From Peterkaempfera sp044755465 (GTDB taxonomy: Bacteria; Actinomycetota; Actinomycetes; Streptomycetales; Streptomycetaceae), in contig NZ_JBIVRB010000001.1 in the NCBI RefSeq assembly GCF_044755465.1, positions 1,426,001 through 1,490,000 of the forward strand: a DNA stretch of 64,000 nucleotides. Direction: 5' to 3'. Of this stretch, positions 33,091 to 42,076 are shown piece by piece. Numbering within the stretch: position 1 is the first letter of the stretch; each line of letters opens with the position of its first letter. Below the pieces are notes generated by a model that was not told the origin of the DNA, did no database searches, and worked only from the letters and a program-made list of their open reading frames with translations. A program made the translations under genes and the position numbers.

Positions 33091-34383
33091 ATGATGCGTA
33101 CGCGGCCGCTGAAGGTGGCGCTGCTGGGCTGTGGAGTGGTCGGCTCCGAGGTGGCGCGCATCATGACGACACACGCCGCCGACCTCACCGCACGCATCGG
33201 CGCGCCGGTGGAGCTGGCCGGTGTGGCCGTGCGCCGCCCCGGCCGCCCCCGCCCCGGCGTACCCGAGCACCTGGTCACCACCGACGCCACCGAGCTGGTG
33301 AAACGCGACGGCATCGATGTGGTGGTCGAGGTGATCGGCGGCATCGAGCCGGCCCGCGGCCTGCTCCTGTCCGCGATGGAGCACGGCGCCTCGGTGGTCA
33401 GCGCCAACAAGGCGCTGCTGGCCCAGGACGGCGCGGTGCTGCACGCCGCCGCCGCCGGCGCCGGGGTGGACCTCTACTACGAGGCGGCGGTGGCCGGGGC
33501 CATCCCGCTGATCCGGCCGCTGCGCGAGTCGCTGGCCGGCGACAAGGTCAACCGGGTGCTGGGCATCGTCAACGGCACCACCAACTTCATCCTCGACAAG
33601 ATGGACTCCACCGGCGCCGGCTACTCCGAGGCGCTGGAGGAGGCCACCGCGCTCGGCTACGCGGAGGCCGACCCGACCGCCGACGTGGAGGGCTTCGACG
33701 CCGCCGCCAAGGCCGCGATCCTGGCCGGAATCGCCTTCCACACCCGGGTCACCGCCGCCGACGTCTACCGCGAGGGCATCACCGAGGTCACCGCCGCCGA
33801 CATCCAGAGTGCCCGGCGGATGGGCTGCGTGGTCAAGCTGCTGGCCATCTGCGAGCGGTCCCGGGACGGCCGGAGCGTCACCGCCCGGGTCCACCCCGCG
33901 ATGATCCCGCTCAGCCATCCGCTGGCGTCGGTCCGCGAGGCGTACAACGCCGTCTTCGTGGAGGCCGAGGCGGCCGGCCGGCTGATGTTCTACGGTCCGG
34001 GCGCCGGCGGCTCACCGACCGCCAGTGCCGTCCTCGGCGACCTGGTCGCCGTCTGCCGCAACAAGATCGCCGGGGCCACCGGTCCGGGCGAGTCCGCCTA
34101 CGCCGAGCTGCCGGCCCGGCCCATGGGCGATGTCGTCACCCGCTACCACGTCAGCCTGGACGTCGCGGACCGGGCGGGCGTGCTGGCCCAGGTCGCGATG
34201 GTCTTCGCGGAGCACGGCGTCTCCATCGACACCGTGCGCCAGCAGGGCCGCGACGGCGACGCCTCGCTCGTGGTGGTCACCCACCGTGCCACCGACGCCG
34301 CGCTGTCGGCGACGGTCGACAAGCTCCGTACGCTGGACAGCGTGCGTGACGTGGCCAGCATCATGCGGGTCGAAGGGGAGTAG
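33091..34383 (+). CDS. thrA: Homoserine dehydrogenase
   Basis: A 430-aa NAD(P)-dependent enzyme reducing aspartate semialdehyde to homoserine. It has the Rossmann motif VALLGCGVVGSEVARIM, the catalytic domain with NGTTNFILDKM and YxEAxxEATALGYAEADP signatures, and a C-terminal ACT domain (DRAGVLAQVAMVFAEHG), the usual site of threonine feedback inhibition. Two ATG codons are adjacent (33091, 33094); GGAG at 33083-33086 favours the second slightly by spacing. thrC follows after 9 bp. Confidence 0.97.
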   Translation: MMRTRPLKVALLGCGVVGSEVARIMTTHAADLTARIGAPVELAGVAVRRPGRPRPGVPEHLVTTDATELVKRDGIDVVVEVIGGIEPARGLLLSAMEHGASVVSANKALLAQDGAVLHAAAAGAGVDLYYEAAVAGAIPLIRPLRESLAGDKVNRVLGIVNGTTNFILDKMDSTGAGYSEALEEATALGYAEADPTADVEGFDAAAKAAILAGIAFHTRVTAADVYREGITEVTAADIQSARRMGCVVKLLAICERSRDGRSVTARVHPAMIPLSHPLASVREAYNAVFVEAEAAGRLMFYGPGAGGSPTASAVLGDLVAVCRNKIAGATGPGESAYAELPARPMGDVVTRYHVSLDVADRAGVLAQVAMVFAEHGVSIDTVRQQGRDGDASLVVVTHRATDAALSATVDKLRTLDSVRDVASIMRVEGE

Positions 34384-34392
34384 GAGAGCAGC

Positions 34393-35484
34393 ATGAACGC
34401 CGTCGTCGACAGCCCCAGGCGCCACACCCACCAGTGGCGGGGCCTCATCGAGGAGTACCGCGACCGGCTCCCGGTCACCGACACCACCCCGGTGGTCACC
34501 CTCCTCGAGGGCGGCACGCCCCTCGTCCCGGCCCAGCTGCTCTCCGAGCGCACCGGCTGCGACGTGTACCTCAAGGTGGAGGGCGCCAACCCGACCGGTT
34601 CCTTCAAGGACCGGGGCATGACCATGGCCATCTCCCAGGCCAAGCAGGACGGCGCGCAGGCCGTCATCTGCGCCTCCACCGGCAACACCTCCGCCTCCGC
34701 CGCCGCCTACGCGGTGCGGGCCGGCATGGTCTGCGCGGTGCTGGTCCCGCAGGGCAAGATCGCGCTGGGCAAGATGGGCCAGGCGCTGGTGCACGGCGCC
34801 CGCATCCTCCAGGTGGACGGCAACTTCGACGACTGCCTCACCCTGGCCCGGGGCCTGTCCGACAAGTACCCGGTCGCCCTGGTGAACTCGGTGAACCCGG
34901 CGCGCATCGAGGGCCAGAAGACCGCCTCCTTCGAGATCGTGGACGCGCTGGGCGACGCCCCGGACATCCATGTGCTGCCGGTCGGCAACGCGGGCAACAT
35001 CACCGCCTACTGGCGCGGCTACCGCGAGTACGCGGCGGACGGCCTGGCCACCCGCAAGCCCCGGATGTGGGGCTTCCAGGCGTCCGGCTCGGCGCCGATC
35101 GTGGACGGCGCCCCGGTGCTCAAGCCGCAGACCATCGCCACCGCGATCCGGATCGGGAACCCGGCCTCCTGGGACTTCGCCCTGGCCGCCCGGGACGAGT
35201 CGGGCGGCCTGATCGACAAGGTGACCGACCGTCAGATCCTGGCCGCCTACCGGCTGCTGGCCTCCCGCGAGGGCGTCTTCGTGGAGCCGGCCTCGGCCGC
35301 CTCGGTGGCCGGTCTGCTGTACGCGGCGGAGCGCGGCCTGGTCGACCCCGGCCAGCGGATCGTCTGCACCGTCACCGGCAACGGCCTCAAGGACCCGGAC
35401 TGGGCGGTGATGGGCGCGCCCCAGCCCGTGGTGGTCCCGGTCGACGCCGACGCGGCCGCCGAGCGGCTCGGTCTCACCGACTGA
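34393..35484 (+). CDS. thrC: Threonine synthase
   Basis: A 363-aa PLP enzyme converting O-phosphohomoserine to threonine. The PLP lysine motif is NPTGSFKDRGMTMAISQA, with the glycine-rich phosphate loop at LPVGNAGNITAYW. AGGAGAG lies just ahead of the ATG. It is co-directional with thrA, 9 bp away, and so almost certainly in one transcript. It ends 469 bp before thrB, an unusually long gap for this trio. Confidence 0.97.
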   Translation: MNAVVDSPRRHTHQWRGLIEEYRDRLPVTDTTPVVTLLEGGTPLVPAQLLSERTGCDVYLKVEGANPTGSFKDRGMTMAISQAKQDGAQAVICASTGNTSASAAAYAVRAGMVCAVLVPQGKIALGKMGQALVHGARILQVDGNFDDCLTLARGLSDKYPVALVNSVNPARIEGQKTASFEIVDALGDAPDIHVLPVGNAGNITAYWRGYREYAADGLATRKPRMWGFQASGSAPIVDGAPVLKPQTIATAIRIGNPASWDFALAARDESGGLIDKVTDRQILAAYRLLASREGVFVEPASAASVAGLLYAAERGLVDPGQRIVCTVTGNGLKDPDWAVMGAPQPVVVPVDADAAAERLGLTD

Positions 35485-35953
35485 CCCGCGCCCCGGCACC
35501 CACCCGCCTCCGGATCGTCCGGGCGGCCGGAGCGGCCCCGTGCCGCCCCCGCCGCCCGGCGCGACCGGGCCGGCCGATTCCGGCCACCTGATCGGGCCCC
35601 GCCGGGCCGTCCGACCGGTGCGTTTCCGGCCGACCCCGCAACACGGCCGACAACAGCGCGGCGGGGTGTACCGCCGCAGAACCTCTCTTCGATACCCTGG
35701 TGGCGGCACGGGCGGCACAGGTCGCCGGTACAGGCCGGGTGAATGTGCCACCGGCAGGCGCACCGCCGTCGCCCGGCCCCACGGGCGCCCGGTGGGACCG
35801 GGCTCGCATCGACCCGCCGCACGACGACCACCCACCCCGTCCACGGCCACCCCGTCCACGGCCAGTCCGTCCCTGGCCAATCCGTCCAAGGCTCCCAACC
35901 GGTTCCAGGCCCGCGCTCAGCCGGGCCCCACTCAGTCCAGGAGAGTTCACCGC
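35485..35953 (+). other. thrC-thrB intergenic region (469 bp)
   Basis: No gene is supported here. It contains a TACCCT hexamer (35693-35698) that could be a minus-10 box for a separate thrB promoter, without a matching minus-35, and then the four-unit 15-bp tandem repeat at 35832-35891. thrB's ribosome site (GGAGAG) lies at its end. Confidence 0.5.
35832..35891 (+). repeat. Tandem repeat, four 15-bp units, upstream of thrB
   Basis: Units 1 and 2 are identical (CCACCCCGTCCACGG, 35832-35846 and 35847-35861). Units 3 (35862-35876) and 4 (35877-35891) differ at four or five positions around the invariant CCGTCC. It lies 62 bp ahead of the thrB start, in the presumed leader or promoter region. 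Confidence 0.9.
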
Positions 35954-36871
35954 ATGGCCGGTCCCGCGTTCCGCGCCGCAGCCGTCCGGGTGCGGGTCCC
36001 CGCGACCAGCGCCAACCTCGGCCCCGGCTTCGACGCCTTCGGACTGGCACTGGGCCTGTACGACGACGTCGTGGTCCGGGTGGCCGACTCCGGACTGCAC
36101 GTCGACATAGCCGGCGAGGGCGCCGACACCCTGGCCCGCGACGAGCGGCACCTGGTGGTGCGCTCGCTGCGCGCCGCCTTCGACGTGCTCGGCGGCCAGC
36201 CGCGCGGCCTGGAGGTGGTCTGCGCCAACCGCATACCGCACGGCCGCGGCCTGGGCTCGTCCTCCGCCGCCATCTGCGCGGGCATCGTCGCGGCCAGGGC
36301 GGTGGCCATCGGCGGCCCCTCGCTGCTGGACGACGCGGGTCTGCTGGAACTGGCCTCCGAGCTGGAGGGCCATCCCGACAATGTCGCGGCCTGTCTGTAC
36401 GGCGGCTTCACCGTCGCCTGGACCGACGACGAGTCGGCCCGCGCGGTGCGCCTGGAGCCGTCGCCCGAGGTCGTACCGGTGGTGTTCGTCCCGGTGACGC
36501 CGCTGCTCACCGAGACCGCGCGCGGTCTGCTGCCGCGTACCGTCCCGCACGCCGACGCCGCGCTGAACGCCGGCCGCGCCGCGCTGCTGGTCGAGGCGCT
36601 CACCCGGCGCCCCGAACTGCTGCTGCCGGCCACCGAGGACCGCATCCACCAGGACTACCGCTCCTCCGCGATGCCGGAGAGCACCGCGCTGGTCGCCGCC
36701 CTGCGCGGCGAGGGCGTACCGGCCGTCGTCTCCGGCGCCGGGCCGACCGTACTGGCGCTCTCGGACGTCGGCACGGCCGAGAAGCTCGCCCGCTTCGCCG
36801 GGCCGGGGTGGGCGGCGCACTGCCTGGAGTTCGACCACGACGGCGCTTCGGTGCTGCCGCTCGCGGGCTGA
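35954..36871 (+). CDS. thrB: Homoserine kinase
   Basis: A 305-aa GHMP kinase that phosphorylates homoserine for threonine synthase. The ATP-binding motif PHGRGLGSSSAAICAG and the N-terminal VRVPATSANLGPGFDAFGLA are diagnostic. The start at 35954 is chosen from GGAGAG 8 bases upstream and the family's N-terminus; a longer frame from 35540 has no ribosome site and reads through the tandem repeats. It completes the hom-thrC-thrB set; order C before B is typical for actinomycetes. Confidence 0.96.
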   Translation: MAGPAFRAAAVRVRVPATSANLGPGFDAFGLALGLYDDVVVRVADSGLHVDIAGEGADTLARDERHLVVRSLRAAFDVLGGQPRGLEVVCANRIPHGRGLGSSSAAICAGIVAARAVAIGGPSLLDDAGLLELASELEGHPDNVAACLYGGFTVAWTDDESARAVRLEPSPEVVPVVFVPVTPLLTETARGLLPRTVPHADAALNAGRAALLVEALTRRPELLLPATEDRIHQDYRSSAMPESTALVAALRGEGVPAVVSGAGPTVLALSDVGTAEKLARFAGPGWAAHCLEFDHDGASVLPLAG

Positions 36872-36880
36872 GGACGCGCA

Positions 36881-36901
36881 GGCGGGGGCCGGGTCCCCGC
36901 C
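36881..36901 (+). terminator. Hairpin after thrB
   Basis: A 7-bp GC stem (36881-36887 with 36895-36901) and a 7-base loop, 10 bp after the thrB stop; probable end of the threonine operon. Confidence 0.6.
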
Positions 36902-37474
36902 CGCTCGACCGGTGTCCGACGCGGTGGCGCGAAGGGCTGACGAGTAAGGCACGGAACACGATTGGCGCACACGGGGTGGGGGAATGTTTGTTGGGTCCAG
37001 TAGTGTTAATCTCATGCGAGCACCAGGAGCCCTCCGGGGCCGGGTGCTCAGTGTCCCGATCCCGGCTCCTCATCCTGACGGGGTATACCGGAAGTACGGG
37101 ACCACGATTCTCCGGGAGCCTGCCTCACCGCGTACGCAGCCTGCCTGCGCGAGTTCGGCCGCGTCCCGAAGCCGTGACGGTGTCCGGCCCCGACCGCGCT
37201 AGGGGGCGCCCGCAGCCGCCGGCCTCCACCTGAGGCCGCGCCCGGGGGTACCAGGGCCACCGCCGCGCGACGGGGGCCCGGAATCCAGAGCGGAGCGGTA
37301 CGGCCGGTGTAGGGCCGACGCGTACGGCGGCGCCGCACTGGGCACCGCACATCACCACACCTTCAACCGCCATCCGGCGGAACACCGCCCCGGACCTGCA
37401 CACCAAGCAGGACGGACAGCACGACCGGTCGCCGAGCCAGACAGGCCGACGTCCGCTCCAGGGAAGGACCCTTC
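36902..37474 (+). promoter_or_regulatory. Long rho upstream/leader region (573 bp)
   Basis: A comparatively AT-rich patch at 36980-37015 (TTGTTGGG...TAGTGTTAATCTCATG) looks like the promoter, with candidate minus-10 boxes TAGTGT (37001-37006) or TAATCT (37007-37012). It is followed by a hairpin (GAGCACC 37018-37024 with GGTGCTC 37043-37049). Transcription from here would give a ~460-base untranslated leader. No convincing protein gene occupies it. Long leaders on rho genes elsewhere mediate autoregulation by premature termination, so this is a candidate attenuator. Confidence 0.5.
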
Positions 37475-39682
37475 GTGAGCGACACCACCGATCTGATGGG
37501 CGCGCGCCCGGACGCCGATGCTCCGGACGCGGCGGCCGCGGCCCCCGCGCCCAAGCGTCGCCGGGCCCAGGGCACCGGCCTCAACGGCCTGGTCCTCGCC
37601 GAGCTCCAGCAGTTGGCTTCCGGCCTCGGTATCAGCGGTACCGGGCGGATGCGCAAGAGCCAGCTGATCGACGCCATCAAGGAGAAGAACGGCGGCGACC
37701 CGCTGCTGTCCGGCGGCGAGGCCCCGGCCGCCCCCGCCGCCAAGCGCGGCACCGCCAAGGCCAAGGCCGAGGCCGCCAAGCCCGCCGAGAGCGCGCCCGC
37801 CGAGGAGAAGCCGGTCCGCCGCACCCGGACCCGCGCCGCCGCCGCCGAGCCGGCCCAGATCGAGATCCCCGGCCAGGTGGCGGGCGACACCGCCGCCGCC
37901 GAGGCCCCCGCCCCGGCCCGCGCCGAGCGTCCCCGCCGCCGGGCCACCTCTGCCGCCGGTACGCCCGCCGGTGCGGCCGGCGCCCCGGTCGCGACCGCCG
38001 CCGAGACGGTGCAGGAGGCCGTCGCCGAGCGCGCCGAGCCGACCGCCTCGGTGGCCACCGAGACCCGGGAGAAGCCGTCCGAGGACGGCCGCCAGGGCGG
38101 TGACGGCCGCCGTGAGCGCCGCGACCGCCGGGACCGCACCGACCGCACCGACCGCCAGGAGGCCGGCGACGGCCAGGGCGGCGGCGACGGCCAGGGCGAC
38201 CGCGAGACCCGCCGCGACCGGCGCAACCGCCGCGACCGCGACAACCGGGGCGACGGCCGGACCGACGGCCGGCAGGGTGGCGACCGCCAGGGTGACGGCC
38301 GCCAGGGTGACGGTCGCCAGGGCGGCGACCGCCAGGAGAGCCGCCAGGACTTCCGGCAGGACGGCGGCCAGCAGGGCGGCCAGTCCCGTGACCAGTCCCG
38401 TGACCAGCGCCGCGACCAGCAGCCGCAGGACGACGACGACTTCGACGGCGGCCGTCGCGGCCGTCGCGGCCGCTACCGCGACCGCAACCGCCGGGGTGGT
38501 CGCCGCGAGGGCTTCGAGACCGCCAATGAGCCGCAGATCGGTGAGGACGACGTCCTGATCCCGGTCGCCGGCATCCTGGACATCCTCGACAACTACGCGT
38601 TCGTACGGACGTCCGGCTACCTGCCCGGTCCCAATGACGTGTACGTCTCGCTGGCCCAGGTCCGCAAGAACGGCCTGCGCAAGGGCGACGCCATCACCGG
38701 TGCGGTGCGCCAGCCCAAGGACGGCGAGCGCCGCGAGAAGTTCAACGCGCTGGTCCGGCTGGACTCGGTGAACGGCATGGACCCGGAGTCCGGCCGCGGC
38801 CGCCCCGAGTTCGGCAAGCTGACGCCGCTGTACCCGCAGGAGCGGCTGCGGCTGGAGACCGACCCGGGCGTGCTGACCACCCGGATCATCGACCTGGTCG
38901 CCCCGATCGGCAAGGGGCAGCGCGGTCTGATCGTCGCCCCGCCGAAGACCGGCAAGACGATGATCATGCAGTCGATCGCCAATGCGATCACCCGCAACAA
39001 CCCCGAGTGCCACCTGATGGTCGTCCTGGTCGACGAGCGTCCGGAAGAGGTCACCGACATGCAGCGGTCGGTCAAGGGCGAGGTCATCTCCTCGACCTTC
39101 GACCGCCCGGCCGAGGACCACACGGTCGTCGCGGAGCTGGCCATCGAGCGCGCCAAGCGCCTGGTGGAGCTGGGCCACGACGTGGTCATCCTGCTGGACT
39201 CGATCACCCGGCTGGGCCGCGCCTACAACCTGGCGGCGCCGGCCTCCGGCCGCATCCTCTCCGGCGGTGTCGACTCGACCGCGCTCTACCCGCCGAAGAA
39301 GTTCTTCGGCGCCGCGCGCAACATCGAGAACGGCGGCTCGCTGACCATCCTCGCCACCGCGCTGGTGGAGACCGGCTCCCGGGCCGACGAGGTGGTCTTC
39401 GAGGAGTTCAAGGGCACCGGCAACATGGAGCTGCGGCTGGACCGCAAGCTGTCCGACAAGCGGATCTTCCCGGCGGTGGACGTCGACGCGTCCTCCACCC
39501 GCAAGGAGGAGATCCTGCTCGGCAGCGAGGAGCTGGCCATCACCTGGAAGCTCCGCCGGGTGCTGCACGCGCTGGACCAGCAGCAGGCCATCGAGCTGCT
39601 GCTGGACCGGATGCGCAAGACCAGCAGCAACGGCGAGTTCCTGATGCAGATCGCCAAGACGACGCCCGGCAACAACGACTGA
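37475..39682 (+). CDS. rho: Transcription termination factor Rho (with long insertion)
   Basis: A 735-aa hexameric RNA-dependent ATPase/translocase. It has a Rho_N helical domain (about 35-73), then a ~265-residue insertion rich first in Ala/Glu/Pro and then in Arg/Gly/Asp/Gln repeats (about 80-345), the RNA-binding cold-shock-like domain (from about 350), Walker A APPKTGKT (about 488-495) and Walker B VVILLDSITR (about 570). E. coli Rho is 419 aa; the insertion is an actinobacterial feature that adds RNA binding. GTG 37475 follows GGAAGG. It is the sole gene of its transcript, ended by a perfect hairpin. Confidence 0.97.
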   Translation: MSDTTDLMGARPDADAPDAAAAAPAPKRRRAQGTGLNGLVLAELQQLASGLGISGTGRMRKSQLIDAIKEKNGGDPLLSGGEAPAAPAAKRGTAKAKAEAAKPAESAPAEEKPVRRTRTRAAAAEPAQIEIPGQVAGDTAAAEAPAPARAERPRRRATSAAGTPAGAAGAPVATAAETVQEAVAERAEPTASVATETREKPSEDGRQGGDGRRERRDRRDRTDRTDRQEAGDGQGGGDGQGDRETRRDRRNRRDRDNRGDGRTDGRQGGDRQGDGRQGDGRQGGDRQESRQDFRQDGGQQGGQSRDQSRDQRRDQQPQDDDDFDGGRRGRRGRYRDRNRRGGRREGFETANEPQIGEDDVLIPVAGILDILDNYAFVRTSGYLPGPNDVYVSLAQVRKNGLRKGDAITGAVRQPKDGERREKFNALVRLDSVNGMDPESGRGRPEFGKLTPLYPQERLRLETDPGVLTTRIIDLVAPIGKGQRGLIVAPPKTGKTMIMQSIANAITRNNPECHLMVVLVDERPEEVTDMQRSVKGEVISSTFDRPAEDHTVVAELAIERAKRLVELGHDVVILLDSITRLGRAYNLAAPASGRILSGGVDSTALYPPKKFFGAARNIENGGSLTILATALVETGSRADEVVFEEFKGTGNMELRLDRKLSDKRIFPAVDVDASSTRKEEILLGSEELAITWKLRRVLHALDQQQAIELLLDRMRKTSSNGEFLMQIAKTTPGNND

Positions 39683-39695
39683 CGCGCCGTCAACC

Positions 39696-39730
39696 AGGGG
39701 CCCCGGACCGCACATTGGTCCGGGGCCCCT
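39696..39730 (+). terminator. Terminator of rho
   Basis: A perfect 14-bp inverted repeat (39696-39709 with 39717-39730) and 7-base loop, 13 bp after the rho stop codon. Confidence 0.85.
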
Positions 39731-39945
39731 GCCATGTCCGGCCCCGGCCGCCGGACGTCCGGATTCCGTCACAACTCCGACCCCGGTGCGCGCCGGCCTC
39801 CGATCGGCCAATAGCATCGACGGGCCGCACGTGTGTGGATCACCGGTGTGCGCGGCGCTGTGCGCGCCGCCCCGGACGTCTGCCCGCCGGCACCTGACTG
39901 CGGGCGCCTCCGGGGGAGCGCGCTCCCTCTGCCACAGGAGATCGA

Positions 39946-41742
39946 GTGAAACGAGCTCAACGTGCCTCCGGGAAGCACCGGATACGCAGGCACAAGCTCC
40001 CGGCCGCCCTTCTCGCCACCGCTCTGGTGGGTGGCGCGGCCTTGGTGGCCTCCGAGGCGTGGGCCGGGTCGGACGTACCGGTGGCGACCGCGGCCAAGAG
40101 CGAGCTGGTCCCCACCACCGCCAAGAGCGGCCACCCGGTGGACCAGGCGCTGGTGGCCCGCATCCGCAAGGCGGCGCAGCGGCAGGGCCTGCTGGGGAGC
40201 GCTCCCACGGTGTCGTCCGGCGCCGAGGCGTCCGGTGCCGACGGGTCGTCAGCCGCCGTCACCACGCGGATCATCGGCGGGTCGACCGCCCCCATCGCCA
40301 ACGCCCCTTCCATGGTGCAGCTCTGGTACCTGCTGGGCGACGGGACGGCGCAGTTCTGCGGCGGGACCCTGGTGGCCCCGGACAAGGTCCTCACCGCCGC
40401 GCACTGCGTGGCCGGGCTGAAGTGGCAGCAGAACGGCATCGTGGTCAGCTCCACCAGCGCCCTGTGGAACGGCAGCAACGGCAAGATCGCCGGGGTCTGG
40501 CGGCAGTGGAGCCACCCCAAGTACAGCGACCGCACCCTGCAGAACGACATCGCGGTGCTCACCCTGGACCGGGCGCTGACGGCCCGTACCGCCCGGCTGG
40601 CCCCTGCGGGTGACACCGCCTCGTACAAGGCCGGTACGGTCGGCACCGTGTACGGCTGGGGCCTGACCTCCGCCGGGAGCGACCCGGACGCCGACCTGTC
40701 GCCGCAACTGCGCAAGGCCGCCCTGCCGATCGTCGCGGACGCCACCTGCCGCAGCGCGCTGAACAAGCTGCCGGACACGGCCGGCCTGTACGCGGCGGGG
40801 AAGATGCTCTGCGCCGGCAAGCCCGGCACCGGCAGCGCCGAGACCACCGTCGCCAGCTGCCACGGCGACTCCGGCGGTCCGCTGGTGGTGGGCGGCCGGA
40901 TCGCGGGCATCGTCTCCTGGGGCGCGGGCGACTGCGTGGAGCAGGGCGGCTACGACGTCTACACCAAGGTGAGCACGTACACCGCCGCCGCGATGGAGCG
41001 GATCACCGACACCGACTGGACCGAGGACGGCAAGGCCGACCTGCTGGTCCGCACCGCCAAGGGCCAGGGGTACGTCTACCGGGGCGGCACGCTGCGCTCG
41101 CGCACCTCGACCGGCTCCGGCTGGAAGTCCTACAACCTGGTGATCCAGGCGGACCTGGACCGGGACGGCATCGCCGACCTGGTCATGAGGGGCACCAACG
41201 GCTCGCTGTACTGGCGGCACTACACCGGCAAGGCGTGGAAGACCACCCGGCTGGCGACCGGCTGGAAGGGCGTGCGGCAGATCGTGGTGCCGGGCGACCT
41301 CACCGGTGACGGCTGGCAGGACATGCTGACCGTGGACAGCGCGGGCAAGGTGTGGGTCTACCCGGGCAAGGGCACCGGGAAGTTCGGCAAGCGCTTCAAG
41401 GTGGGCTCGGGCTTCAAGGGCTACCGGCAGCTGGTGGGGCACGGTGACTTCACCGGTGACGGCATCCCCGACCTGGTGGCCCGCACCTCCAGCGGCGGCC
41501 TGTACCTGTGGCCGGGCAAGGGCAACGGCAAGTTCGCCGCCCGCCGGACGCTGAGCCAGGGCTTCAAGTCCGCCGACGCGCTCGCCGCCGTCGGGGACGT
41601 CGACGGTGACGGCCATGCCGACCTGCTGGCCCGCTTCAGCAACGGGTCGCTCTATCTGTACCCGGGCAAGGGCAACGGCAAGTTCGCGAGCCGGGTGAAG
41701 CTGGGCTCCGGCAGCTGGAAGTCCTTCACCATCCTGGGCTGA
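39946..41742 (+). CDS. Secreted trypsin-like serine protease with FG-GAP/VCBS repeats
   Basis: A 598-aa exported S1 protease. It has a basic signal region and hydrophobic core (residues 18-40), a propeptide, and an activation site R108/IIGG. Catalytic His153 (LTAAHCVAG), Asp201 (NDIAVLTLD) and Ser309 (CHGDSGGPL) are all present. The domain is followed by about five FG-GAP-type repeats (DLDRDGIADLVM, DLTGDGWQDML, DFTGDGIPDLVA, DVDGDGHADLLA), which form a calcium-binding propeller blade set and probably mediate attachment. GTG 39946 has AGGAG 5 bases upstream. The fusion of trypsin and propeller is seen in streptomycetes; its substrate is unknown. Confidence 0.92.
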   Translation: MKRAQRASGKHRIRRHKLPAALLATALVGGAALVASEAWAGSDVPVATAAKSELVPTTAKSGHPVDQALVARIRKAAQRQGLLGSAPTVSSGAEASGADGSSAAVTTRIIGGSTAPIANAPSMVQLWYLLGDGTAQFCGGTLVAPDKVLTAAHCVAGLKWQQNGIVVSSTSALWNGSNGKIAGVWRQWSHPKYSDRTLQNDIAVLTLDRALTARTARLAPAGDTASYKAGTVGTVYGWGLTSAGSDPDADLSPQLRKAALPIVADATCRSALNKLPDTAGLYAAGKMLCAGKPGTGSAETTVASCHGDSGGPLVVGGRIAGIVSWGAGDCVEQGGYDVYTKVSTYTAAAMERITDTDWTEDGKADLLVRTAKGQGYVYRGGTLRSRTSTGSGWKSYNLVIQADLDRDGIADLVMRGTNGSLYWRHYTGKAWKTTRLATGWKGVRQIVVPGDLTGDGWQDMLTVDSAGKVWVYPGKGTGKFGKRFKVGSGFKGYRQLVGHGDFTGDGIPDLVARTSSGGLYLWPGKGNGKFAARRTLSQGFKSADALAAVGDVDGDGHADLLARFSNGSLYLYPGKGNGKFASRVKLGSGSWKSFTILG

Positions 41743-41772
41743 CCCCGGGCCGACGGCCGGCCGCAGCCGACA

Positions 41773-41807
41773 CCGCGTCCCGCCGGGCCACGCCCGGCGG
41801 GACGCGG
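41773..41807 (+). terminator. Terminator after the protease gene
   Basis: A perfect 16-bp inverted repeat (41773-41788 with 41792-41807) with a 3-base loop, 30 bp after the stop. Confidence 0.85.
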
Positions 41808-41890
41808 CCGTGTCCGGCTACGACCGTGATGTCCGCCCTGTCCCGTATGCTCGAAGTGGTCCGCCAGGTGATGGGAACCGCAGCGGAGTC

Positions 41891-41947
41891 GCAGTACGTC
41901 CTAGCAGTACGTCGCAGCAGTACGTCCCAGCAGTGCAGTACGTCCGA
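41891..41947 (+). repeat. 13-bp iteron-like repeats upstream of the LCP gene
   Basis: Units with the 10-mer GCAGTACGTC occur at 41891, 41904 and 41917 in strict 13-bp tandem; after a 5-base GCAGT spacer a fourth starts at 41935. The array is in the 334-bp gap between the protease terminator and the LCP gene. A TAGCGT hexamer at 41966-41971 could be the minus-10 box. Nothing else was recognised in this gap. Confidence 0.9.
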
Positions 41948-42076
41948 TCAGTGCATATGTTCGATTAGCGTAGTACGCCCTGTCCGGGCCCGGCCGATCC
42001 GGCCCGCAGGCGTGCGTCCAGTCCGGGAGCCGGTCCGCGCGGGGCGCGGGAGCAGACGAGGGGCGGACCGAGCACC

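Noticed and set aside
37014..37202. A possible 62-residue leaderless leader peptide before rho (ATG 37014, TAGTGT 7 bases upstream)
   Set aside because: Codon use lacks the strong third-position GC bias of neighbouring genes and no family is recognised; kept only as part of the leader description.
41891..41947. A CRISPR array
   Set aside because: The 13-bp units are directly adjacent, without spacers, and no cas genes are present.
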